Shown here: positions 1 to 12,863 of the stretch, piece after piece
How the letters are laid out: the number at the start of each line of letters is the position of its first letter
How positions within the stretch are numbered: position 1 is the first letter of the stretch
NCBI RefSeq assembly: GCF_050947335.1
Contig: NW_027473608.1
Coordinates: 1 to 64,000, forward strand
Reading direction: 5' to 3'
Length of the DNA: 64,000 bases
Origin: Megachile rotundata
Taxonomy: Eukaryota; Arthropoda; Insecta; Hymenoptera; Megachilidae
The notes under the pieces: model-generated
What the model was told of the DNA's origin: nothing
What the model saw: only the letters and a program-made list of their open reading frames with translations
Databases searched by the model: none
Program-made: the position numbers and the translations under genes

Positions 1-83
1 AGCCATATTATGCTTATATGATCGATAGAGCGACAATTACTATACTTATTACACTCACTATTATCAATCTAACTCATATTATT

Positions 84-166
84 AACCATATTATGCAGAT
101 ATGATCGATAGAACGACAATTACTATACTCATTACTCTTATTATTATCAATCTAACTCATATTATT
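84..166 (+). repeat. Monomer type A (exemplar)
   Basis: Starts AACC instead of AGCC, has TGCAGATATG at 11-20, and has the 3' half TCATTACTCTTATT. It is one of the commonest types and sits before B, F or L in most cassettes. The 83 bp length is exact. Letters A to N are my own labels. Confidence 0.9.
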
Positions 167-249
167 AGCCACATTATGCTTATATGATCGATAGAACGTC
201 AATTACTATACTTATTACTCTTATTATTATCATTCTAACTCATATTATT
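167..249 (+). repeat. Monomer type B (exemplar)
   Basis: Marked by AGCCACATT at the start, AACGTCAATT at 29-38, and TATCATTCTAAC near the 3' end (usual: TATCAATCTAAC). It nearly always follows A and precedes C. A sub-variant with TTCTAACCC is confined to blocks around 6.2-10.5 kb, 20.7 kb, 23.3-27.2 kb and 53.5-55.7 kb. Confidence 0.9.
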
Positions 250-332
250 AGCCATATTATGGTCATATGACCGATAGAACGACAATTACTATACTTATTA
301 CACTCACTATTATCAATCTAACTCATATTATT
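250..332 (+). repeat. Monomer type C (exemplar), carries a palindrome
   Basis: Marked by TGGTCATATGACCGATAG in place of the usual TGCTTATATGATCGATAG, and by the 3' half TTATTACACTCACTATT. The three substitutions create a perfect 12 bp inverted repeat, listed separately. It follows B in the standard cassette and precedes D, or A in the L-M-N region. Confidence 0.9.
261..272. other. 12-bp perfect palindrome GGTCATATGACC (exemplar)
   Basis: The sequence equals its own reverse complement and is present in the C-type monomers, so it recurs dozens of times across the window. Other monomer types have GCTTATATGATC here and lack the symmetry. It contains the 6 bp palindrome CATATG. Whether any protein binds it is unknown. 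The arms GGTCA and TGACC resemble nuclear-receptor half-sites, but this may be chance. Confidence 0.85.
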
Positions 333-415
333 AACCATATTATGCAGATATGATCGATAGAACGACAATAACTATACTCATTACTCTTATTATTATCTAT
401 CTAACTCATATTATT
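333..415 (+). repeat. Monomer type D (exemplar)
   Basis: An A-like monomer (AACC start, CAGATA) with CAATAACTATAC at 34-45 and TATCTATCTAAC near the 3' end. It sits between C and E. A sub-variant has CAGATATCATCGATAG (for example at 37831, 39093 and 41661), and some of those also lose 3 bp. Confidence 0.9.
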
Positions 416-498
416 AGCCATATTATGCTTATATGATCGATAGAGCGACAATGACTATACTTATTACACTCACTATTATCAATCTAACTCATATTATT
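416..498 (+). repeat. Monomer type E (exemplar)
   Basis: AGCC start, GATAGAGCGACAATGAC at 24-40, and the 3' half TTATTACACTCACTATT. It usually follows D and precedes A. A sub-variant starts AGTC and has TCGGTAGAGC (for example near 3677, 37935, 39591, 40503, 45146 and 50957). Confidence 0.9.
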
Positions 499-1826
499 AA
501 CCATATTATGCAGATATGATCGATAGAACGACAATTACTATACTCATTACTCTTATTATTATCAATCTAACTCATATTATTAGCCACATTATGCTTATAT
601 GATCGATAGAACGTCAATTACTATACTTATTACTCTTATTATTATCATTCTAACTCATATTATTAGCCATATTATGGTCATATGACCGATAGAACGACAA
701 TTACTATACTTATTACACTCACTATTATCAATCTAACTCATATTATTAGCCATATTATGCTTATATGATCGATAGGTCGACAATTACTATACTCATTACT
801 GTTATTATTATCAATCTAACTCATATTATTAGTCATATTATGCTTATATGATCGATATAACGACAATTACTCTACTCATTACTCTTATTATTATCAATGT
901 AACTAATATTATTAGCTATATTATGCTTATATGATCGATAGAACGACATTTACTAAACTTATTACACTCACTATTATCAATCTAACTCATATTATTAACC
1001 ATATTATGCAGATATGATCGATAGAACGACAATTACTATACTCATTACTCTTATTATTATCAATCTAACTCATATTATTAGCCATATTATGCTTATATGA
1101 TCGATCGGACGACAATTACTATACTCATTACTGTTATTATTATCAATCTAACTCATATTATTAACCATATTATGCAGATATGATCGATAGAACGACAATT
1201 ACTAGACTCATTATTCTTATTATTAACAACGTAACTCATATTATTAGCCATATTATGCTTATATGATCGATAGAGCGACAATTACTATACTTATTACACT
1301 CACTATTATCAATCTAACTCATATTATTAACCATATTATGCAGATATGATCGATAGAACGACAATTACTATACTCATTACTCTTATTATTATCAATCTAA
1401 CTCATATTATTAGCCACATTATGCTTACATGATCGATAGAACGTCAATTACTATACCTATTACTCTTATTATTATCATTCTAACTCATATTATTAGCCAT
1501 ATTATGGTCATATGACCGATAGAACGACAATTACTATACTTATTACACTCACTATTATCAATCTAACTCATATTATTAACCATATTATGCAGATATGATC
1601 GATAGAACGACAATAACTATACTCATTACTCTTATTATTATCTATCTAACTCATATTATTAGCCATATTATGCTTATATGATCGATAGAGCGACAATGAC
1701 TATACTTATTACACTCACTATTATCAATCTAACTCATATTATTAACCATATTATGCAGATATGATCGACAGAACGACAATTACTATGCTCATTAATCTTA
1801 TTATTATCAATCTAACTCATATTATT

Positions 1827-1909
1827 AGCCACATTATGCTTATATGATCGATAGTACGACAATTGCTATACTCATTACTCTTACTATTATCAATCTAACT
1901 CATATTATT
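1827..1909 (+). repeat. Monomer type F (exemplar)
   Basis: AGCCACATT start, GATAGTACGACAATTGC (24-40; some copies ATTAC), and the 3' half CTCTTACTATT. It follows A and is always followed by G in the copies I read. A sub-variant with TAGTACAACAATTGC occurs near 12309, 21519, 32136, 35868, 43079 and 57517. Confidence 0.88.
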
Positions 1910-1992
1910 AGCCATATTCTGCTTATATGATCGATAGAACGACAATTACTATACTTATTACACTCACTATTATCAATCTAACTCATATTATT
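1910..1992 (+). repeat. Monomer type G (exemplar)
   Basis: Marked by ATATTCTGC at 5-13 (usual ATATTATGC) and a TTATTACACTCACTATT 3' half. Many copies have CACTATTGTCAATC instead of CACTATTATCAATC. It follows F and precedes H, J or a C-type monomer. Confidence 0.88.
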
Positions 1993-2075
1993 AGCCATAT
2001 TATGCTTATATGATCGATAGAACGACAATTACTATACATGTTACTCTCATTATTATCAATCTAACTCATATTATT
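1993..2075 (+). repeat. Monomer type H (exemplar)
   Basis: Marked by TATACATGTTACTC at 41-54. This exemplar continues CTCATTATT; a common H' form continues CTTATTATT (for example 2159-2241). It usually follows G or K and precedes I. Confidence 0.88.
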
Positions 2076-2158
2076 AGCCATATTACGCTTATATGATCGA
2101 TAGAGCGACAATAACTATACTTATTACACTCACTATTATCAATCTAACTCATATTATT
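2076..2158 (+). repeat. Monomer type I (exemplar)
   Basis: Marked by ATATTACGC at 5-13, which adds a third CpG, together with GAGCGACAATAAC and the TTATTACACTCACTATT 3' half. It follows H or H' and precedes A, J or another I. Confidence 0.88.
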
Positions 2159-4565
2159 AGCCATATTATGCTTATATGATCGATAGAACGACAATTACTA
2201 TACATGTTACTCTTATTATTATCAATCTAACTCATATTATTAGCCATATTATGCTTATATGATCGATAGAGCGACAATTACTATACTTATTACACTCACT
2301 ATTATCAATCTAACTCATATTATTAACCATATTATGCAGATATGATCGATAGAACGACAATTACTATACTCATTACTCTTATTATTATCAATCTAACTCA
2401 TATTATTAGCCACATTATGCTTATATGATCGATAGAACGTCAATTACTATACTTATTACTCTTATTATTATCATTCTAACTCATATTATTAGCCATATTA
2501 TGGTCATATGACCGATAGAACGACAATTACTATACTTATTACACTCACTATTATCAATCTAACTCATATTATTAACCATATTATGCAGATATGATCGATA
2601 GAACGACAATAACTATACTCATTACTCTTATTATTATCTATCTAACTCATATTATTAGCCATATTATGCTTATATGATCGATAGAGCGACAATGACTATA
2701 CTTATTACACTCACTATTATCAATCTAACTCATATTATTAACCATATTATGCAGATATGATCGATAGAACGACAATAACTATACTCATTACTCTTATTAT
2801 TATCTATCTAACTCATATTATTAGCCATATTATGCTTATATGATCGATAGAGCGACAATGACTATACTTATTACACTCACTATTATCAATCTAACTCATA
2901 TTATTAACCATATTATGCAGATATGATCGATAGAACGACAATTACTATACTCATTACTCTTATTATTATCAATCTAACTCATATTCTTAGCCACATTATG
3001 CTTATATGATCGATAGTACGACAATTGCTATACTCATTACTCTTACTATTATCAATCTAACTCATATTATTAGCCATATTCTGCTTATATGATCGATAGA
3101 GCGACAATTACTATACTTATTACACTCACTATTATCAATCTAACTCATATTATTAACCATATTATGCAGATATGACCGATAGAACGACAATAACTATACT
3201 CATTACTCTTATTATTATCTATCTAACTCATATTATTAGCCATATTATGCTTATATGATCGATAGAGCGACAATGACTATACTTATTACACTCACTATTA
3301 TCAATCTAACTCATATTATTAACCATATTATGCAGATATGATCGACAGAACGACAATTACTATACTCATTACTCTTATTATTATCAATCTAACTCATATT
3401 ATTAGCCACATTATGCTTATATGATCGATAGAACGTCAATTACTATACTTATTACTCTTATTATTATCATTCTAACTCATATTATTAGCCATATTATGGT
3501 CATATGACCGATAGAACGACAATTACTATACTTATTACACTCACTATTATCAATCTAACTCATATTATTAACCATATTATGCAGATATGATCGATAGAAC
3601 GACAATAACTATACTCATTACTCTTATTATTATCTATCTAACTCATATTATTAGTCATATTATGCTTATATGATCGGTAGAGCGACAATGACTATACTTA
3701 TTACACTCACTATTATCAATCTAACTCATATTATTAACCATATTATGCAGATATGATCGATAGAACGACAATTACTATACTCATTAATCTTATTATTATC
3801 AATCTAACACATATTATTAGCCACATTATGCTTATATGATCGATAGTACGACAATTGCTATACTCATTACTCTTACTATTATCAATCTAACTCATATTAT
3901 TAGCCATATTCTGCTCATATGATCGATAGAGCGACAATTACTATACTTATTACACTCACTATTATCAATCTAACTCATATTATTAACCATATTATGCAGA
4001 TATGATCGATATAACGACAATTACTATACTCATTACTCTTATTATTATCAATGTAACTAATATTATTAGCTATATTATGCTTATATGATCGATAGAACGA
4101 CATTTACTAAACTTATTACACTCACTATTATCAATCTAACTCATATTATTAACCATATTATGCAGATATGATCGATAGAACGACAATTACTATACTCATT
4201 ACTCTTATTATTATCAATCTAACTCATATTATTAGCCATATTATGCTTATATGATCGATCGGACGACAATTACTATACTCATTACTGTTATTATTATCAA
4301 TCTAACTCATATTATTAACCATATTATGCAGATATGATCGATAGAACGACAATTACTAGACTCATTATTCTTATTATTATCAACGTAACTCATATTATTA
4401 GCCATATTATGCTTATATGATCGATAGAGCGACAATTACTATACTTATTACACTCACTATTATCAATCTAACTCATATTATTAACCATATTATGCAGATA
4501 TGATCGATAGAACGACAATTACTATACTCATTACTCTTATTATTATCAATCTAACTCATATTATT

Positions 4566-4648
4566 AGCCACATTATGCTTACATGATCGATAGAACGACA
4601 ATAACTATACTCATTACACTCACTATTATCAATCTAACTCATATTATT
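4566..4648 (+). repeat. Three-part chimeric monomer (also at 51846)
   Basis: Starts as type B with the private CTTACATG mark (as at 1412), continues as type D (AACGACAATAAC, TCATT), and ends with the ACACTCACTATT half of types C and E. The same chimera sits at 51846-51928, so it arose before the large duplication. Confidence 0.82.
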
Positions 4649-6557
4649 AACCATATTATGCAGATATGATCGACAGAACGACAATTACTATACTCATTAC
4701 TCTTATTATTATCAATCTAACTCATATTATTAGCCACATTATGCTTATATGATCGATAGAACGTCAATTACTATACTTATTACTCTTATTATTATCATTC
4801 TAACTCATATTATTAGCCATATTATGGTCATATGACCGATAGAACGACAATTACTATACTTATTACACTCACTATTATCAATCTAACTCATATTATTAAC
4901 CATATTATGCAGATATCATCGATAGAACTACAATAACTATACTCATTACTCTTATTATTATCTATCTAACTCATATTATTAGTCATATTACGCTTATATG
5001 ATCGGTAGAGCGACAATGACTATACTTATTACACTCACTATTATCAATCTAACTCATATTATTAACCATATTATGCAGATATGATCGATAGAACGACAAT
5101 TACTATACTCATTAATCTTATTATTATCAATCTAACTCATATTATTAGCCACATTATGCTTATATGATCGATAGTACGACAATTGCTATACTCATTACTC
5201 TTACTATTATCAATCTAACTCATATTATTAGCCATATTCTGCTTATATGATCGATAGAACGACAATTACTATACTTATTACACTCACTATTATCAATCTA
5301 ACTCATATTATTAGCCATATTATGCTTATATGATCGATAGAACGACAATTACTATACATGTTACTCTCATTATTATCAATCTAACTCATATTATTAGCCA
5401 TATTACGCTTATATGATCGATAGAGCGACAATAACTATACTTATTACACTCACTATTATCAATCTAACTCATATTATTAGCCATATTATGCTTATATGAT
5501 CGATAGAACGACAATTACTATACTTATTACACTCACTATTATCAATCTAACTCATATTATTAACCATATTATGCAGATATGATCGACAGAACGACAATTA
5601 CTATACTCATTACTCTTATTATTATCAATCTAACTCATATTATTAGCCACATTATGCTTATATGATCGATAGAACGTCAATTACTATACTTATTACTCTT
5701 ATTATTATCAATCTAACTCATATTGTTAGACATATTATGGTCATATGACCGATAGAACGACAATTACTATACTTATTACACTCACTATTATCAATCTAAC
5801 TCATATTATTAACCATATTATGCAGATATGATCGATAGAACGACAATAACTATACTCATTACTCTTATTATTATCTATCTAACTCATATTATTAGTCATA
5901 TTATGCTTATATGATCGGTAGAGCGACAATGACTATACTTATTACACTCACTATTATCAATCTAACTCATATTATTAACCATATTATGCAGATATGATCG
6001 ATAGAACGACAATTACTATACTCATTAATCTTATTATTATCAATCTAACACATATTATTAGCCACATTATGCTTATATGATCGATAGTACGACAATTGCT
6101 ATACTCATTACTCTTACTATTATCAATCTAACTCATATTATTAGCCATATTCTGCTTATATGATCGATAGAACGACAAGTACTATACTTATTACACTCAC
6201 TATTATCAATCTAACTCATATTATTAGCCACATTATGCTTATATGATCGATGGAACGTCAATTACTATACTTATTACTCTTATTATTATCATTCTAACCC
6301 ATATTATTAGCCATATTATGGTCATATGACCGATAGAACGACAATTACTATACTTATTACACTCACTATTATCAATCTAACTCATATTATTAACCATATT
6401 ATGCAGATATGATCGATAGAACGACAATTACTATACTCATTACTCTTATCATTATCAATCTAACTCATATTATTAGCCATATTATGCTTATATGATCGAT
6501 AGGACGACAATTACTATACTCATTACTGTTTTTATTATCAATCTAACTCATATTATT

Positions 6558-6640
6558 AGCCATATTATGCTTATATGATCGATAGAACGACAATTACTAT
6601 ACTCATTACTCTTATTATTATCAACGTAACTCATATTATT
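6558..6640 (+). repeat. Monomer type M (exemplar)
   Basis: Close to the overall consensus apart from TATCAACGTAAC near the 3' end, which adds a CpG. It sits between L and N. Confidence 0.86.
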
Positions 6641-6723
6641 AGCCATATTATGCTTATATGGTCGATAGAGCGACAATTACTATACTTATTACACTCACTA
6701 TTATCAATCTAACTCATATTATT
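6641..6723 (+). repeat. Monomer type N (exemplar)
   Basis: Marked by TATATGGTCGATAGAGCGAC at 15-34 and the TTATTACACTCACTATT 3' half. It follows M and precedes A. A form with ATGATCGATAGAGC replaces it in other places, for example 1-83. Confidence 0.86.
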
Positions 6724-7221
6724 AACCATATTATGCAGATATGATCGATAGAACGACAATTACTATACTCATTACTCTTATTATTATCAATCTAACTCAT
6801 ATTATTAGCCACATTATGCTTATATGATCGATAGAACGTCAATTACTATACTTATCACTCTTATTATTATCATTCTAACTCATATTATTAGCCATATTAT
6901 GGTCATATGACCGATAGAACGACAATTACTATACTTATTACACTCACTATTATCAATCTAGCTCATATTATTAACCATATTATGCAGATATGATCGATAG
7001 AACGACAATAACTATACTCATTACTCTTATTATTATCTATCTAACTCATATTATTAGCCATATTATGCTTATATGATCGATAGAGCGACAATGACTATAC
7101 TTATTACACTCACTATTATCAATCTAACTCATATTATTAACCATATTATGCAGATATGATCGATAGAACGACAATTACTATACTCATTACTCTTATTATT
7201 ATCAATCTAACTCATATTATT

Positions 7222-7304
7222 AGCCATATTATGCTTATATGATCGATAGGACGACAATTACTATACTCATTACTGTTATTATTATCAATCTAACTCATAT
7301 TATT
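7222..7304 (+). repeat. Monomer type L (exemplar)
   Basis: Marked by GATAGGACGAC at 24-34 and TACTGTTATTATT at 50-62. It is followed by M in most copies. Relatives with GATAGGTCGAC (748 and 48194) or GATCGGACGAC (near 1100, 4257, 48546 and 51537) share the CTGTTATT 3' half. Confidence 0.86.
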
Positions 7305-7885
7305 AGCCATATTATGCTTATATGATCGATAGAACGACAATTACTATACTCATTACTCTTATTATTATCAACGTAACTCATATTATTAGCCATATTATGC
7401 TTATATGGTCGATAGAGCGACAATTACTATACTTATTACTCTCACTATTATCAATCTAACTCATATTATTAACCATATTATGCAGATATGATCGATAGAA
7501 CGACAATTACTATACTCATTACTCTTATTATTATCAATCTAACTCATATTATTAGCCATATTATGGTCATATGACCGATAGAACGACAATTACCAAACTT
7601 ATTACACTCACTATTATCAATCTAACTCATATTATTAACCATATTATGCAGATATGATCGATAGAACGACAATTACTATACTCATTACTCTTATTATTAT
7701 CAATCTAACTCATATTATTAGCCACATTATGCTTATATGATCGATAGAACGTCAATTACTATACTTATTACTCTTATTATTATCATTCTAACCCATATTA
7801 TTAGCCATATTATGGTCATATGACCGATAGACCGACAATTACTATACTTATTACACTCACTATTATCAATCTAACTCATATTATT

Positions 7886-7968
7886 AACCATATTATGCTT
7901 ATATGATCGATAGAACGACAATTACTATACTCATTACTCTTATTATTATCAACGTAACTCATATTATT
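7886..7968 (+). repeat. Chimeric A/M monomer (also at 9961 and 55166)
   Basis: Starts AACC like type A but lacks CAGATA and ends with the AACGTAAC mark of type M. The related block near 24.9-25.2 kb has three extra monomers here (249 bp), taking the offset from 17010 to 17259. The chimera therefore marks a three-monomer deletion in the left block, inherited by both of its later copies. Confidence 0.85.
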
Positions 7969-8964
7969 AGCCATATTATGCTTATATGGTCGATAGAGCG
8001 ACAACTACTATACTTATTACACTCACTATTATCAATCTAACTCATATTATTAACCATATTATGCAGATATGATCGATAGAACGACAATTACTATACTCAT
8101 TACTCTTATTATTATCAATCTAACTCATTTTATTAGCCATATTATGGTCATATGACCGATAGAACGACAATTACTATACTTATTACACTCACTATTATCA
8201 ATCTAACTCATATTATTAACCATATTATGCAGATATGATCGATAGAACGACAATTACTATACTCATTACTCTTATTATTATCAATCTAACTCATATTATT
8301 AGCCACATTATGCTTATATGATCGATAGAACGTCAATTACTATACTTATTACTCTTATTATTATCATTCTAACCCATATTATTAGCCATATTATGGTCAT
8401 ATGACCGATAGAACGACAATTACTATACTTATTACACTCACTATTATCAATCTAACTCATATTATTAACCATATTATGCAGATATGATCGATAGACCGAC
8501 AATAACTATACTCATTACTCTTATTATTATCTATCTAACTCATATTATTAGCCATATTATGCTTATATGATCGATAGAGCGACAATGACTATACTTATTA
8601 CACTCACTATTATCAATCTAACTCATATTATTAACCATATTATGCAGATATGATCGATAGAACGACAATTACTATACATGTTACTCTTATTATTATCAAT
8701 CTAACTCATATTATTAGCCATATTACGCTTATATGATCGATAGAGCGACAATAACTATACTTATTACACTCACTATTATCAATCTAACTCATATTATTAG
8801 CCACATTATGCTTATATGATCGATAGTACGACAATTACTATACTCATTACTCTTACTATTATCAATCTAACTCATATTATTAGCCATATTCTGCTTATAT
8901 GTTCGATAGAACGACAATTACTATACTTATTACACTCACTATTGTCAATCTAACTCATATTATT

Positions 8965-9047
8965 AGCCATATTATGCTTATATGATCGATAGAACGTCAA
9001 TTACTATACTTATTACTCTTATTATTATCATTCTAACCCATATTATT
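8965..9047 (+). repeat. Chimeric monomer at duplication junction
   Basis: The first 32 bases match the J-like monomer that follows G at 11040. From base 33 (8997) it switches to type B (CGTCAATT ... TCATTCTAACCC). In the right block the same place (56246 onward) continues as the J-like monomer, so 8997 marks where the two blocks part. Confidence 0.85.
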
Positions 9048-9130
9048 AGCCATATTATGGTCATATGACCGATAGAACGACAATTACTATACTTATTACA
9101 CTCACTATTATCAATCTAACTCATATTATT

Positions 9131-11039
9131 AGCCATATTATGCTTATATGATCGATAGAGCGACAATGACTATACTTATTACACTCACTATTATCAATCT
9201 AACTCATATTATTAACCATATTATGCAGATATGATCGATAGAACGACAATTACTATACTCATTACTCTTATTATTATCAATCTAACTCATATTATTAGCC
9301 ATATTATGCTTATATGATCGATAGGACGACAATTACTATACTCATTACTGTTATTATTATCAATCTAACTCATATTATTAGCCATATTATGCTTATATGA
9401 TCGATAGAACGACAATTACTATACTCATTACTCTTATTATTATCAACGTAACTCATATTATTAGCCATATTATGCTTATATGGTCGATAGAGCGACAATT
9501 ACTATACTTATTACTCTCACTATTATCAATCTAACTCATATTATTAACCATATTATGCAGATATGATCGATAGAACGACAATTACTATACTCATTACTCT
9601 TATTATTATCAATCTAACTCATATTATTAGCCATATTATGGTCATATGACCGATAGAACGACAATTACCAAACTTATTACACTCACTATTATCAATCTAA
9701 CTCATATTATTAACCATATTATGCAGATATGATCGATAGAACGACAATTACTATACTCATTACTCTTATTATTATCAATCTAACTCATATTATTAGCCAC
9801 ATTATGCTTATATGATCGATAGAACGTCAATTACTATACTTATTACTCTTATTATTATCATTCTAACCCATATTATTAGCCATATTATGGTCATATGACC
9901 GATAGACCGACAATTACTATACTTATTACACTCACTATTATCAATCTAACTCATATTATTAACCATATTATGCTTATATGATCGATAGAACGACAATTAC
10001 TATACTCATTACTCTTATTATTATCAACGTAACTCATATTATTAGCCATATTATGCTTATATGGTCGATAGAGCGACAACTACTATACTTATTACACTCA
10101 CTATTATCAATCTAACTCATATTATTAACCATATTATGCAGATATGATCGATAGAACGACAATTACTATACTCATTACTCTTATTATTATCAATCTAACT
10201 CATTTTATTAGCCATATTATGGTCATATGACCGATAGAACGACAATTACTATACTTATTACACTCACTATTATCAATCTAACTCATATTATTAACCATAT
10301 TATGCAGATATGATCGATAGAACGACAATTACTATACTCATTACTCTTATTATTATCAATCTAACTCATATTATTAGCCACATTATGCTTATATGATCGA
10401 TAGAACGTCAATTACTACACTTATTACTCTTATTATTATCATTCTAACCCATATTATTAGCCATATTATGGTCATATGACCGATAGAACGACAATTACTA
10501 TACTTATTACACTCACTATTATCAATCTAACTCATATTATTAACCATATTATGCAGATATGATCGATAGACCGACAATAACTATACTCATTACTCTTATT
10601 ATTATCTATCTAACTCATATTATTAGCCATATTATGCTTATATGATCGATAGAGCGACAATGACTATACTTATTACACTCACTATTATCAATCTAACTCA
10701 TATTATTAACCATATTATGCAGATATGATCGATAGAACGACAATTACTATACATGTTACTCTTATTATTATCAATCTAACTCATATTATTAGCCATATTA
10801 CGCTTATATGATCGATAGAGCGACAATAACTATACTTATTACACTCACTATTATCAATCTAACTCATATTATTAGCCACATTATGCTTATATGATCGATA
10901 GTACGACAATTACTATACTCATTACTCTTACTATTATCAATCTAACTCATATTATTAGCCATATTCTGCTTATATGTTCGATAGAACGACAATTACTATA
11001 CTTATTACACTCACTATTGTCAATCTAACTCATATTATT
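9131..11039 (+). repeat. 25-monomer tandem duplication, second copy
   Basis: Second copy of 7056-8964, with one private change noticed (C at 10418 against T at 8343). The two monomers between the copies, 8965-9130, are a chimeric B-like monomer and a C monomer. The C is followed directly by E with no D, an order I did not see elsewhere, so the junction is not a single clean in-register crossover. Confidence 0.9.
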
Positions 11040-11370
11040 AGCCATATTATGCTTATATGATCGATAGAACGACAATTACTATACTTATTACTCTTATTAT
11101 TATCAATGTAACTCATATTATTGCTATATTATGCTTATATGATCGATAGAACGACATTTACTAAACTTATTACACACACTATTATCAATCTAACTCATAT
11201 TATTAGCCATATTATGCTTATATGATCGATAGCACGACAATTACTATACATGTTACTCTTATTATTATCAATCTAACTCATATTATTAGCCATATTACGC
11301 TTATATGATCGATAGAGCGACAATAACTATACTTATTACACTCACTATTATCAATCTAACTCATATTATT

Positions 11371-11453
11371 AACCATATTATGCAGATATGATCGATAGAA
11401 CGACAATTACTATACTTACTACTCTTATTATTATCATTCTAACTCATATTATT
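11371..11453 (+). repeat. Chimeric A/B monomer (also at 56576)
   Basis: The 5' part is type A (AACC, CAGATA) and the 3' part is type B (TTACTACTC in this copy, TCATTCTAAC). At the related place near 34.84-35.01 kb there are separate A and B monomers, so this fusion removed one monomer length. Base 11419 is C here and T in the right-hand copy. Confidence 0.82.
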
Positions 11454-12698
11454 AGCCATATTATGGTCATATGACCGATAGAACGACAATTACTATACTT
11501 ATTACACTCACTATTATCAATCTAACTCATATTATTAACCATATTATGCAGATATGATCGATAGAACGACAATAACTATACTCATTACTCTTATTATTAT
11601 CTATCTAACTCATATTATTAGCCATATTATGCTTATATGATCGATAGAGCGACAATGACTATACTTATTACACTCACTATTATCAATCTAACTCATATTA
11701 TTAACCATATTATGCAGATATGATCGATAGAACGACAAATACTATACTCATTACTCTTATTATTATCAATCTAACTCATATTATTAGCCACATTATGCTT
11801 ATATGATCGATAGTACGACAATTACTATACTCATTACTCTTACTATTATCAATCTAACTCATATTATTAGCCATATTCTGCTTATATGATCGATAGAACG
11901 ACAATTACTATACTTATTACACTCACTATTGTCAATCTAACAATTATTATTAGCCATATTATGGTCATATGACCGATAGAACGACAATTACTATACTTAT
12001 TACACTCACTATTATCAATCTAACTCATATTATTAACCATATTATGCAGATATGATCGATAGAACGACAATAACTATACTCATTACTCTTATTATTATCT
12101 ATCTAACTCATATTATTAGCCATATTATGCTTATATGATCGATAGAGCGACAATGACTATACTTATTACACTCACTATTATCAATCTAACTCATATTATT
12201 AACCATATTATGCAGATATGATCGATAGAACGACAATTACTATACTCATTAATCTTATTATTATCAATCTAACTCATATTATTAGCCACATTATGCTTAT
12301 ATGATCGATAGTACAACAATTGCTATACTCATTACTCTTACTATTATCAATCTAACTCATATTATTAGCCATATTCTGCTTATATGATCGATAGAACGAC
12401 AATTACTATACTTATTACACTCACTATTATCAATCTAACTCATATTATTAGCCATATTATGCTTATATGATCGATAGAACGACAATTACTATACATGTTA
12501 CTCTCATTATTATCAATCTAACTCATATTATTAGCCATATTATGCCTATATGATCGATAGAACGACAATTACTATACATGTTACTCTTATTATTATCAAT
12601 CTAACTCATATTATTAGCCATATTACGCTTATATGATCGATAGAGCGACAATAACTATACTTATTACACTCACTATTATCAATCTAACTCATATTATT

Positions 12699-12781
12699 AA
12701 CCATATTATGCAGATATGATCGATAGAACGACAATTACTATACTTATTACTCTTATTATTATCAATGTAACTCATATTATT
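12699..12781 (+). repeat. Monomer type J (exemplar)
   Basis: A-like start (AACC, CAGATA) with TTATTACTCTTATT and TATCAATGTAAC near the 3' end. It immediately precedes the 82 bp K monomer in every case I located. Confidence 0.85.
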
Positions 12782-12863
12782 GCTATATTATGCTTATATG
12801 ATCGATAGAACGACATTTACTAAACTTATTACACTCACTATTATCAATCTAACTCATATTATT
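12782..12863 (+). repeat. 82-bp monomer type K (exemplar)
   Basis: Starts GCTATATT, one base shorter than the normal AGCCATATT, and carries CGACATTTACTAAAC, one of the few places with AAA or TTT. I located 18 copies, starting at 11123, 12782, 16599, 18507, 21992, 28794, 30865, 34596, 36338, 38495, 40151, 41063, 43549, 45706, 56328, 57987, 61804 and 63712. An 83 bp relative with AGCTATATT (near 914, 4067, 48360 and 51347) looks like the form before the 1 bp loss. Confidence 0.88.

Larger units (their letters stand above)
84..581 (+). repeat. Six-monomer cassette A-B-C-D-E-A (exemplar)
   Basis: This 498 bp run of six types is the commonest higher-order word in the window. It recurs in full or in part, for example from 1329, 13105, 14859, 15690, 22322, 31114, 36665 and 58310. 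It is the nearest thing to a classical higher-order repeat unit. What precedes and follows it varies from place to place, so the array is not a simple fixed-period higher-order repeat. Confidence 0.8.
6475..7885 (+). repeat. 17-monomer block, copy 1
   Basis: A 1411 bp block, L-M-N-A-B-C-D-E-A-L-M-N-A-C-A-B-C, that recurs at 19419, 23485 and 53755. Diagnostic private marks are CTTATCACT in its B monomer (6851) and CTAGCTCAT in its C monomer (6961). This copy and its direct descendants have TTACCAAAC, where the 19 kb and 24 kb copies have TTACCATAC. Confidence 0.88.
7056..8964 (+). repeat. 25-monomer tandem duplication, first copy
   Basis: 23 monomers (E-A-L-M-N ... I-F-G) repeated at 9131-11039 with an offset of 2075 bp, which is 25 x 83. 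Shared rare marks include CTTATTACTCTCAC (at 7441 and 9516) and TTACCAAAC. The matching block at 47447-64000 has only one copy, so the duplication is private to the left block. Confidence 0.92.

Noticed and set aside
1..83. Shorter ancestral sub-repeat of about 12 bp inside the monomer
   Set aside because: CATATTATTAGC and CATATTATGCT look alike and sit side by side, but the similarity does not continue through the rest of the monomer and may reflect AT-rich composition.
261..272. Nuclear-receptor or ecdysone response element
   Set aside because: The GGTCA/TGACC arms resemble half-sites, but the spacing is two bases and the outer base of the usual six-base half-site is not conserved on both arms. 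The match is too short to claim function.
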